A stretch of DNA of 64,000 bases from Brevibacterium sediminis (GTDB lineage Bacteria > Actinomycetota > Actinomycetes > Actinomycetales > Brevibacteriaceae): contig NZ_JABKDD010000001.1 of NCBI RefSeq assembly GCF_013623905.1, forward strand, positions 372,001 to 436,000. The letters run 5' to 3'. Position numbers and translations under genes: made by a program. Each line of letters opens with the position of its first letter. Position 1 is the first letter of the stretch. Below are positions 18,110-25,950 of the stretch, one piece after another. The notes beneath the pieces were generated by a model, which saw only the letters and a program-made list of their open reading frames with translations, had not been told where the DNA came from and made no database searches.

Positions 18110-18967
18110 ATGGTCATCGATCTCCACGTGCACACCGCATTTTCGGACGGGACCCAGACCCCGTCCGAACTCATCTCAGAAGCCTCGATGGAGGGCATCG
18201 ACGTCGTCGGACTCACCGATCACGACACCACTGCAGGTTGGACCCTTGCCGAAGATGCCGCCCGCGTCTACGGGCTCGGCCTGGTGAGGGGAATGGAGAT
18301 CTCCTGCCGCTACGAGGGGATCAGCGTGCACCTGCTCTCCTACCTCCACGACCCATACGATACGGGGCTGGCCGAGGTCGTGCAGGAGACCAGGCGGGCG
18401 AGACTCGATCGCACCCACCTCATCATCGAACGATTGGCCGAAGACTATCCGATCGACATGGATGCGGTGCTCTCCGTCTCGGGAGAGGACGCCACGATCG
18501 GACGTCCGCATATCGCCGATGCGCTGGTCGCGGCCGGCGTCGTCGAGTCCCGCACCGAAGCGTTCTCGTCGATTCTGTCCAGCCAGGGAAAATATCATGT
18601 GTCCCTGCCGACGATCGATCCGATCACCGCGATCGGGCTGATTCGGGAGGCCGGGGGAGTCTCGGTCTTCGCCCATCCGCGCGCGGCCATGCGCGGTCGG
18701 GTCGTGCCCGATTCGGCGATGACCGAATTCATCGCCGCCGGTCTCGACGGACTCGAGGTCGACCATAGGGACAACCCTCCGCAGGAGCGAGAGGCGATGC
18801 GACGTCTGGCGCATGAGCACGACCTCATCGTCACCGGCTCCAGCGACTATCACGGCACGGGCAAACCCAACCGCCTCGGCGAGCACGTCACCTCCGACCA
18901 TATGCTCGCGAAGCTGCTCGAGCGTGCGGCATCACGGCCGGGGGGCGTCGACTACATCCAGGGCTGA
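18110..18967 (+). CDS. PHP-domain phosphoesterase
   Basis: 285 residues. Metal-binding PHP motifs in order: IDLHVHTAFSDGT (HxH), VVGLTDHDTT (DHD), an internal GMEIS Glu, IGRPHIADAL, VFAHPRAAMRG and TGSSDYHG. The family includes the 3',5'-nucleoside bisphosphate phosphatase/RNase AM group and histidinol-phosphatase relatives; the length and architecture fit the former, but the substrate is inferred. The ATG at 18110 is chosen, with GTG at 18104 an alternative. It is divergent from pepP. Confidence 0.85.
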   Translation: MVIDLHVHTAFSDGTQTPSELISEASMEGIDVVGLTDHDTTAGWTLAEDAARVYGLGLVRGMEISCRYEGISVHLLSYLHDPYDTGLAEVVQETRRARLDRTHLIIERLAEDYPIDMDAVLSVSGEDATIGRPHIADALVAAGVVESRTEAFSSILSSQGKYHVSLPTIDPITAIGLIREAGGVSVFAHPRAAMRGRVVPDSAMTEFIAAGLDGLEVDHRDNPPQEREAMRRLAHEHDLIVTGSSDYHGTGKPNRLGEHVTSDHMLAKLLERAASRPGGVDYIQG

Positions 18968-19118
18968 GCCCGGCTCCGATCTGCGCCAGCCTTCATCCGG
19001 CGGTTGAGATCGGCCGAGGATTCGGCGGACGCAGCGCATGCGCGTGATGGATGATGAAGCGTGCGAACATCATCGGTCACAGAATCGAACGGGATCAGGG
19101 CTCGAATCGAATGCAGGA

Positions 19119-19159
19119 TGCACGAAGGGCCCCGCCGAGTGGTCGGGGCCCTTCGTGCA
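19119..19159. terminator. Bidirectional terminator between PHP and DEAD-box genes
   Basis: Perfect 16-bp stem tgcacgaagggccccg (19119-19134) / cggggcccttcgtgca (19144-19159) with a 9-base loop. The DEAD-box gene ends 36 bp to the right, the PHP gene about 150 bp to the left. Confidence 0.88.
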
Positions 19160-19194
19160 GACGGTACGGAGAATAGGTCTCGCCAGCGGAGAGG

Positions 19195-20727
19195 TCAGTC
19201 CTCGCTGGAGTCGGTGGCCGGGTGACCGCCCTGACCCGCCTGGCCGCCCTGCGCGCGGTTGACCGGCTTGCCGCCGCGGGTGCGGCGACGGCTGCGCTGG
19301 CGGCGCGGTTTGCGGCTCTCCTCGCCGGATGCGGACGTGGCGTCACGACGGTCGGATGAGCCGCCTTGGCGAGAATCCGAACGGCCACGGCCGGAACCGC
19401 GACGATCAGACTCACGGGCCTGGCGCTCACCGGAGGACTTCTCGTCCTCGCTTTCGGGGTGCTGGCGCGGCAGTCGGCCCTTGGTGCCCTTCGGGATGCC
19501 GAGCTCGGAGAAGAAGTGGGGCGAGGTCGAATAGGTTTCGGCGGGTTCATCGAAGTCGAGGCCGAGGGCCTTGTTGATGAGACGCCAGCGGGGCATGTCA
19601 TCCCAGTCGACCAGGGTCATGGCGACACCGGAGTTGCCGGCTCGACCGGTGCGTCCGATGCGATGGACGTAGGTCTTCTCGTCCTCGGGGCACTGGTAGT
19701 TCACGACATGGGTGACATCGTCGATGTCGATTCCGCGGGCCGCGACATCCGTGGCCACGAGCACGTCGACCTTTCCGTCGCGGAAGGACTTCAGAGCCTT
19801 CTCACGCTGTGACTGACCGAGATCGCCGTGGAGCGCCTTGACTGCGAAACCGCGATCCTCGAGTTCGGCTGCGAGCTTGTCGGCGGTGCGCTTGGTGCGG
19901 GTGAAGATGATCGTGCGACCACGGCCCTCGGCCTGGAGCATGCGGGCGACGAGCTCGGATTTGTCCATCGAATGGGCGCGGTAGACGAACTGCGTGGTGT
20001 TCTTGCCCGTCAGCGACAGGTCCTCATGGTCCTGGGCGCGGATGTGGGTGGGCTGGTTCATGTAGCGGCGGGCGAGGGTGATGACCGCACCCGGCATGGT
20101 GGCGGAGAACAGCATCGTCTGGCGGTGGGCGGGCACCGCGTTGATGATCTTCTCGACGTCGGGCAGGAAGCCGAGGTCGAGCATCTCATCGGCTTCGTCA
20201 AGGACGACGGTGCGGACGCGGTGGAGCTTGAGGATCTTGCGACCATAGAGATCGAGGAGGCGGCCGGGGGTGCCGACGACGACGTCGACGCCGGATTTGA
20301 GCCGGTTGATCTGCGGATCGAAGTCCATGCCGCCGTAGATGGTCATGATGTCGATGTCACGCTGCACCGAGGCGGTGACGAGATCGGCCGCGACCTGCTT
20401 GGCCAGCTCACGGGTGGGAACGACCACGAGGGCCTGCGGCAGCCGCGGCTCCTTGGCATCGCCCACGCTGTCGGGAGTCGAATCGGGGTCGGAGGTGACC
20501 GACGAGTCCTCGGTTTTGCCGACGACACGCTGGAGCAGGGGGATTCCGAATCCCAGGGTCTTTCCGGTGCCCGTCTTCGCCTGCCCGATGATGTCGGCTC
20601 CCGACAGTGCCACGGGCAGTGTCAGTGCCTGAATGGGGAAGGGGTGGGTGATTCCTGCCGAGGCCAGTGAGGCCACGATCGGTCCGGCGACTCCCAGCTC
20701 CGCGAAATCCGCTTCTGTCTCCGCCAT
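19195..20727 (-). CDS. DEAD-box RNA helicase (RhlE-like)
   Basis: 510 residues. Complete helicase core: GFAELG-type Q-motif region (FPIQALTLP), AKTGTGKT (motif I), PTRELA (Ia), GTPGRLLD (Ib), VLDEADEMLD (II), SATMP (III), then the second RecA domain with TIIFTRTKRTAD, ATDVAARGIDI (V) and HRIGRTGRAG (VI). A basic, Arg/Ser/Gly-rich disordered tail of about 100 residues probably binds RNA. The ATG at 20727 with AAAGGAG was chosen; a GTG or ATG at 20763 would include the palindromic leader. It corresponds in position to rhlE beside the MiaE-like gene in mycobacteria. A 14-bp palindrome lies just upstream. Confidence 0.92.
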   Translation of the reverse strand: MAETEADFAELGVAGPIVASLASAGITHPFPIQALTLPVALSGADIIGQAKTGTGKTLGFGIPLLQRVVGKTEDSSVTSDPDSTPDSVGDAKEPRLPQALVVVPTRELAKQVAADLVTASVQRDIDIMTIYGGMDFDPQINRLKSGVDVVVGTPGRLLDLYGRKILKLHRVRTVVLDEADEMLDLGFLPDVEKIINAVPAHRQTMLFSATMPGAVITLARRYMNQPTHIRAQDHEDLSLTGKNTTQFVYRAHSMDKSELVARMLQAEGRGRTIIFTRTKRTADKLAAELEDRGFAVKALHGDLGQSQREKALKSFRDGKVDVLVATDVAARGIDIDDVTHVVNYQCPEDEKTYVHRIGRTGRAGNSGVAMTLVDWDDMPRWRLINKALGLDFDEPAETYSTSPHFFSELGIPKGTKGRLPRQHPESEDEKSSGERQARESDRRGSGRGRSDSRQGGSSDRRDATSASGEESRKPRRQRSRRRTRGGKPVNRAQGGQAGQGGHPATDSSED

Positions 20728-20743
20728 ATTCCAAACTCCTTTT

Positions 20744-20757
20744 AGCGCGTACGCGCT
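20744..20757. promoter_or_regulatory. 14-bp perfect palindrome upstream of the helicase gene
   Basis: agcgcgtacgcgct lies directly upstream of the helicase Shine-Dalgarno sequence and inside the 60-bp divergent spacer with the MiaE-like gene. It could be an operator for a dimeric regulator or form a small hairpin in the leader; no regulator can be assigned. Confidence 0.35.
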
Positions 20758-20787
20758 TGTCATGGTGCGAACCGGTAGTCTTGAACT

Positions 20788-21420
20788 ATGCCCGATTCTG
20801 TCCCATTGGCCGGTAATGATGCTGCAACGCTCGCACTTCTGGCGTTCGGCGAGCTGACCGGTTTCGAACGTATGGCCACAAACGCGACGACCGCAGCGGA
20901 TCTGGATGACAAGGTCATCCTGGCGCGGCTGGCCTCTCAGTCATTCGCGAACTTCGAACAGCTCTCACAGCACATCGATCAGATGGGCCAGGATGTGATC
21001 GAGCTCTGTCAGCATTTCGAACCGACCTTCAGCACTCTGGCTGAAAGGACTCGTCCTCGCGACTGGTACGAAAGCCTCATGAAGGGATTCGTCTTCGACG
21101 GAATCATGAATGATTTCTACCGCACGGCGGTGGACGAACTCGCGGAGCCCGGATACAGCCTGGCTATTGCAATTCTCGATGATACACGTGCCAGCGAATA
21201 TGCGCGCAATCGTCTGACCTCCGAAGTGGCTGTCGACACACAGCTGGCCTCGCGGCTGGCCCTGTGGGGCCGCAAGCTCGTCGCCGAGACCCTGGGACGG
21301 GCACGCAGTCTGCTCACCGATCCGTTCCTCGGCCTCGACGAAGATCTCGTCGTCGAGCTGATCCCGGCGGTGACGTCGAATCACTCGAAGCGGATGTCGG
21401 CGCTCGGTCTCGTCGCCTGA
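20788..21420 (+). CDS. Ferritin-like-fold protein, MiaE_2 family
   Basis: 210 residues, nearly all alpha-helical. Carboxylate/His motifs typical of the diiron ferritin-like fold are spread through it (GELTGFERM; SFANFEQLSQHID; DGIMNDFYRTAVDE; residues following TSNHSKRM). It matches the actinobacterial family related to tRNA-(ms2io6A)-hydroxylase MiaE, often found between a DEAD-box gene and a DUF3107/TetR pair as here (Rv3210c-like). tRNA hydroxylation has not been established for this subfamily, so the function is tentative. It is divergent from the helicase gene. Confidence 0.75.
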   Translation: MPDSVPLAGNDAATLALLAFGELTGFERMATNATTAADLDDKVILARLASQSFANFEQLSQHIDQMGQDVIELCQHFEPTFSTLAERTRPRDWYESLMKGFVFDGIMNDFYRTAVDELAEPGYSLAIAILDDTRASEYARNRLTSEVAVDTQLASRLALWGRKLVAETLGRARSLLTDPFLGLDEDLVVELIPAVTSNHSKRMSALGLVA

Positions 21421-21532
21421 TCACACTATAGGCGCTTGCACCGGCAGCGGAGCACGATTCCGCGTCTGCAGCACGAACCTGCGACGGACTCGCGATCCTG
21501 CGAGGGACGCACGGTTCCGCCGCGAACGCGAA

Positions 21533-21563
21533 AAGGGCCCCAGTCGTTGCGACCGGGGCCCTT
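21533..21563. terminator. Bidirectional terminator
   Basis: aagggccccagtc (21533-21545) pairs with gaccggggccctt (21551-21563) with one mismatch and a 5-base loop. It lies between the convergent MiaE-like gene and the DUF3107 gene. Confidence 0.8.
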
Positions 21564-21578
21564 CCGCTCAGGCGCAGC

Positions 21579-21800
21579 TCAGGCGCTGAAGCCTACGCGA
21601 CGTGAAGTCTCGGCACCGATTTCGAGGTAGCCGAGCGAAGCGGAGGGGACGTAGACCTGACGGCCCTTCGTATCGGTGAAGGTCAGCAGCCCATCGGACT
21701 GGATCTTCTCTTCGATGCGGGCGGCGAGAGCCTTCGCATCCTCGTCCGTTTCGAGGGTGATCTCGCGCTGAGTCTGCTTGACGCCGATCTTGATTTCCAT
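21579..21800 (-). CDS. DUF3107 protein
   Basis: 73 residues beginning MEIKIGVKQTQREITLETDE, the actinobacterial DUF3107 family (Rv3208A/TB9.4-like), an ATP-binding-annotated but functionally undefined small protein. The GGTGCTCC-complement ribosome binding site (ggagcacc) precedes the ATG. The TetR gene lies 120 bp upstream on the same strand, an arrangement conserved in mycobacteria. Confidence 0.88.
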   Translation of the reverse strand: MEIKIGVKQTQREITLETDEDAKALAARIEEKIQSDGLLTFTDTKGRQVYVPSASLGYLEIGAETSRRVGFSA

Positions 21801-21920
21801 GGTGCTCCTTGTGCCGATGCTCGGTGATCGATGACGGATTGGACTGTGTTCAGCTTAACGTCCGCAGACTTGGGTTTCTTCCCCATGGATTCTGCTGAAG
21901 GCTGAGCGGCCGGTGGAACG

Positions 21921-22514
21921 TCAGCGATCTGCGAACGACCGCAGTCCGCCCCAGCTCATCTGGGTGAGCAGTTCGACAGCTGTGTCGACGTCGACACCGC
22001 GTTGAGAGTCGATCTGCTTGACGACGACCTCGGCGGTGCCGATGAGAGCCCGGCACAGCAGCTGTGCCTCATCGTCGCTGAGGCGGGCGAAGTTCTTCAG
22101 CGCCGACACGACCCGTGTCGCCGAACTCTCCCGCAGCGCGCGCAGCTTCTGTTCGGCTTTCGGCTCGTAGACGTCCGAATTGAAGATGATGACGAACTCT
22201 TCGCGGTGTGAGACCACGAAGTCGAAATACGCGCGATAGGTCGCGTGGACCTGCTCATGCGGATCTGTCGTCGATCCCAGAGCTTCGGCGAGCCGAGAGT
22301 CGAGCAGCGCCGCCGAGGAATCGATGAGTGCCAGGTAGAGGTCCTGCTTCGAATCGAAGTGCTGATAGAGAACAGGCTTGGACACACCGGCTGCCTCGGC
22401 GATCATGTCCATTGAGGTCGTCCGATATCCACGGGTGGCGAAAACGGAGCGTGCGACTCCCACTAATTGGTCGCGGCGCTGGTCACGGGGCAATCTCTGT
22501 TGTGGACTCGACAT
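21921..22514 (-). CDS. TetR-family transcriptional regulator
   Basis: 197 residues. N-terminal HTH: FATRGYRTTSMDMIAEAAGV, continuing SKPVLYQHFDSK, then an all-helical ligand/dimer domain. The neighbourhood matches the Rv3208 position between DUF3107 and the helicase-nuclease genes. Target genes and ligand are unknown; autoregulation would be usual for the family. It is divergent from adnA with 115 bp between them. Confidence 0.88.
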   Translation of the reverse strand: MSSPQQRLPRDQRRDQLVGVARSVFATRGYRTTSMDMIAEAAGVSKPVLYQHFDSKQDLYLALIDSSAALLDSRLAEALGSTTDPHEQVHATYRAYFDFVVSHREEFVIIFNSDVYEPKAEQKLRALRESSATRVVSALKNFARLSDDEAQLLCRALIGTAEVVVKQIDSQRGVDVDTAVELLTQMSWGGLRSFADR

Positions 22515-22629
22515 TCTTCAATGCTACGCGAAGTCAGGCTGTGCACCGGGCATCCGCGCTGTCACTTTGACGACGCGCCGGTCAGGGGCTCGGAAGTCTC
22601 ATGTCAGCGGGCCGTGATGGAATACGAGT

Positions 22630-25600
22630 ATGGATGAGATGACGCAGCGGATGGGCAGCACCCTGCTCTCGGGCGGCTGCCTGAATATCATCGGGCGGCC
22701 GGGAACAGGGAAGACGACTCTGCTCGAGTCGCTCTATGCACAGCTGGTGTCGACGATCGACCCCGCCTCGGTCCTCGTTCTCACACCCGACCGTGATCAC
22801 GCCGATGTGCTGCGCAATCGTCTCGAGCTGCCCGCTGACGCGGTTCTCTCCTCCGCCCCGGCCCGCAGTCTGGCGTCGTTCGCGTACGGGATCGCCCGTG
22901 CCGCACATACGACGCGGACCGGGGAGGATCTCGAATTCATCTCCGGTGCCGATCAGGATGTGTTCCTCGCCGATCTCCTCGCCGGACACGAACTCGGTCG
23001 TTCCCGTGGCCCGGCGTGGCCGTCGGAGATCACCGCCGAGGTGCGCTCGACCTCGGCCTTCCGAACCGAGGTCCGCGACGCGCTCAACCGAGTGATGGAG
23101 TTCGATTTCGGAATGCGCACGCCCGACACGTCGCCGGAGAACGCAGAACACGTGTTCGACTTCGGTCGCAGCGCCCTGGATCGTGCCCTTGCCGACAACC
23201 CCGACCCTCGGTGGCAGGCCGTGGCTGAGATCCTCGACGAATATCTGGGCATCATGTCCATGCCCGGCTACGGGGGCGTCGATTCCGCGACCGTTCTCGC
23301 CCTTGCCGCTTTCGAGATCCTCCGCGAACCTGCCGAGGTGACGGCTGGACGTTCGTGGACGTTCGCCCCCGACCGATTGCCCACAGTGGTTCTGGCCGAC
23401 GGGGTCCAGGACTTCCCTGCCGCCAGTTGGGGAATCCTCGAACAGCTGCGGGCCAGGGGGAGTGCCATCGCTCTGTTCGGCTCGCCCGAGACGGTGACCG
23501 GACGTTTCCACGGAGCCGACGCGTCGATCATCGATCGGGCGACGGCCGAGGCCGGCTTCGAAACGGTCGTGCTCGATCGTCAGTGGGATGTCGACCCTGC
23601 ATTGGCGACGACCATCGACGGATTCGGAGCCAGGATCACCACGCGCTGGTCGACCGGTCATATGCCGCGCCCACGTCCCCTCGAGGATGCTGTTGATTCT
23701 GCGGCTTCCGCTGAGGCGTCGGTGACCGTGCCGGAATCAGCTCCGACAGCGTCACCGGTTGAAGAGCTGTCTCCCGTGTCGTCCGAGCCTGCCGTGGAGA
23801 CGCACGTATTCGAGGGCAGTGCGTCCGGACACCGATATCTGGCCCGTCGGATCACGAACTTCGTCGAACAGGGGCACAGCTGGTCCGATGTCGCACTCAT
23901 CTGCCGCAATTCGTCGAGTGCTCGCGCGATCGCCAATGAGCTGAGAGCCTCAGGGGTCTCGATCGCCACTCTCATGCAGCCGCTCAATGTCGACCCCGCG
24001 ACCGCACCGTTGTTGGACCTGCTTTCGGCCGCCCCTGATTTCGACGATGACGAGTCGATCGCCGACCTCGCTCTGTCCCTGGCCGGCAGCATCTACGTCC
24101 GCCTCGACCCCGTGCAGATCCGCCGATTCCGGCGAGCAGTGCGCAGACAGTTCCCGGCGTCCAGCAGCACGGCGTCGCTGGCTCAGGCACTGCGCAGCCC
24201 GATCGACGATTCGTCCCCACAGGGACTGGCCACGATCTCACGGATGCTCCACGCCGCTGCTGAGGTCGGCACCACCGACCCCCACCAAGCGCTCTGGAGC
24301 ATCTGGGACGCGGCCGGAGTCGCTGAGAAATGGCAGATCGAAGCCCTGCGCGACCCGGAATCGGTGACCAACGGCTATCTCGATTCGGTGCTCCGGCTGT
24401 TCGCGCTGGCCGAGAAGATCGCCGACCGCGGCGGTTTCACCGCTCGCTCGTTCGCCGGCATCGTCGCCGAACAGGACATCGCCCAGGATTCCCTGGCCGA
24501 TACCGCAGGATTCGCCGACCACGTGCTGGTGGGCACCCCGTCCTCACTGGCCCATGTGCGTGTGCCTCTGGTGATCATCGCCGAAGTCAACGAAGGCGTC
24601 TGGCCGAACCCGAAGCTGCGCGGCGGAATCCTCGGCCTCACCGACCTCACGGCGGTGCTCGCCACGGGTGAGACGGTCACCGGCGACCCCGGTTACCACG
24701 CGCATGCGAAACGGACGAATCTGCGTGAAGAGGGCGAGCTGTTCTTCACCGCGCTCAGCCGTGCGCAGGAACGCGTGATCGTCACCGCCGTCACCGATGC
24801 GGAGACCGAGCCGTCTCCGTTCTTCGATGTGCTCGCCGCTGGCTCCGCCAAGGGCACCGAGGCGGCCGACGGCTATGCGATCACCCACGAGGATGAGCTG
24901 CCTCCGCTGACGGTACCGGAGATGGCAGCACATGCCCGCGCTCATCTGCTGCAAACGGCTGCCGCGGCCGATGTCGAAGCTGCGGGGCCATCGTCGACGC
25001 TTGTGGACGCCACCACGACCGAAAGCGCCGAAAGCTCTGCGATTCCGGACGCGGACACGCGGTCATGGGCGGCGCTGATGCGGGCGCTCTCAGCTGGTGG
25101 CGGGGCGGTGGGGTCACCGACGCAGTGGCGCGAGGCTGAGGACATCACCACGAATGAGCCGCTCTTCACCGACTCCGATACGGTTCGCGTCTCACCCTCC
25201 CAGGTCGAAGCATTCACCGACTGCTCTCTGCGGTGGTTCCTCACCCACAACGGTGGTGACCGCCCGATGTCGACAGCCCAAAGTCTCGGAACCATCATCC
25301 ACGCCGCCGCCGAGAACTATCCGGAGGGCCCCACCTCCGCGATCCGCAGCTTCGTGGAAACTGAGTTCGCGTCCTTGGAATTCGACGCAGAATGGGAACG
25401 GGAACGGGAATTCGATGTGGCGATGACCATGGCCGACCGGCTCGGCGACTACATCAAGAAGACTCCGGGCCGCCTCGTCGGAGTCGAAGCACAGGTCTAT
25501 GCGGTCGGTGTCGACTCGAACGGACGTGAGTGGAAGGTCACCGGACGCCTCGACCGAGTCGAGGAGGTCGAGGGCGGACTGCGCATCGTCGACTTCAAGA

Positions 25601-25950
25601 CCGGCAGGAACGTCGTCGCCGGCAAGGAGATGGACCGGCATGCACAGCTGGGTGTGTATCAGGAAGCCATCAATTCCGGGACCATCAGGATCGGTGAGGA
25701 CCAGGAGCTCGATGCACACGCTTTCGGCGCTGAACTCGTCTTCCTGCGCAAGTCGGCTCGCACTGTTCGGGAGCAGTCGGCGCTCGACGTCGATGAGAAC
25801 CCCGACTGGGCTCGTGAACTCATCGACGACGTGTCCGGCAGGATGCGTGCCGCGAGCTTCCCTGCACGGGTCGACCCGCAGAAGTGCAAGTCGTGCCCCG
25901 TCCGATCATCGTGCCCGGCGATCGGCCCGAAGATGTTGGAGGAGAACTGA
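22630..25950 (+). CDS. adnA: AdnA-type helicase-nuclease subunit with Fe-S RecB nuclease
   Basis: 1106 residues. An N-terminal UvrD-like motor has Walker A GRPGTGKT (residues 22-29) and motif VI FFTALSRAQERV, but motif II reads LADGVQDF (D257-G258), lacking the usual Glu, and motif III reads GSPETVTG instead of GDPxQ. The C-terminal RecB-type nuclease has IHAAAE (His), VDFKTGR (D988, K990) and four Cys (865, 1086, 1089, 1095) in the pattern of an Fe-S nuclease cap. Together with the next gene it matches mycobacterial AdnAB, which resects double-strand breaks. Length (1055 in M. tuberculosis AdnA) and order agree. It overlaps adnB by one base (TGATG). Confidence 0.85.
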   Translation: MDEMTQRMGSTLLSGGCLNIIGRPGTGKTTLLESLYAQLVSTIDPASVLVLTPDRDHADVLRNRLELPADAVLSSAPARSLASFAYGIARAAHTTRTGEDLEFISGADQDVFLADLLAGHELGRSRGPAWPSEITAEVRSTSAFRTEVRDALNRVMEFDFGMRTPDTSPENAEHVFDFGRSALDRALADNPDPRWQAVAEILDEYLGIMSMPGYGGVDSATVLALAAFEILREPAEVTAGRSWTFAPDRLPTVVLADGVQDFPAASWGILEQLRARGSAIALFGSPETVTGRFHGADASIIDRATAEAGFETVVLDRQWDVDPALATTIDGFGARITTRWSTGHMPRPRPLEDAVDSAASAEASVTVPESAPTASPVEELSPVSSEPAVETHVFEGSASGHRYLARRITNFVEQGHSWSDVALICRNSSSARAIANELRASGVSIATLMQPLNVDPATAPLLDLLSAAPDFDDDESIADLALSLAGSIYVRLDPVQIRRFRRAVRRQFPASSSTASLAQALRSPIDDSSPQGLATISRMLHAAAEVGTTDPHQALWSIWDAAGVAEKWQIEALRDPESVTNGYLDSVLRLFALAEKIADRGGFTARSFAGIVAEQDIAQDSLADTAGFADHVLVGTPSSLAHVRVPLVIIAEVNEGVWPNPKLRGGILGLTDLTAVLATGETVTGDPGYHAHAKRTNLREEGELFFTALSRAQERVIVTAVTDAETEPSPFFDVLAAGSAKGTEAADGYAITHEDELPPLTVPEMAAHARAHLLQTAAAADVEAAGPSSTLVDATTTESAESSAIPDADTRSWAALMRALSAGGGAVGSPTQWREAEDITTNEPLFTDSDTVRVSPSQVEAFTDCSLRWFLTHNGGDRPMSTAQSLGTIIHAAAENYPEGPTSAIRSFVETEFASLEFDAEWEREREFDVAMTMADRLGDYIKKTPGRLVGVEAQVYAVGVDSNGREWKVTGRLDRVEEVEGGLRIVDFKTGRNVVAGKEMDRHAQLGVYQEAINSGTIRIGEDQELDAHAFGAELVFLRKSARTVREQSALDVDENPDWARELIDDVSGRMRAASFPARVDPQKCKSCPVRSSCPAIGPKMLEEN

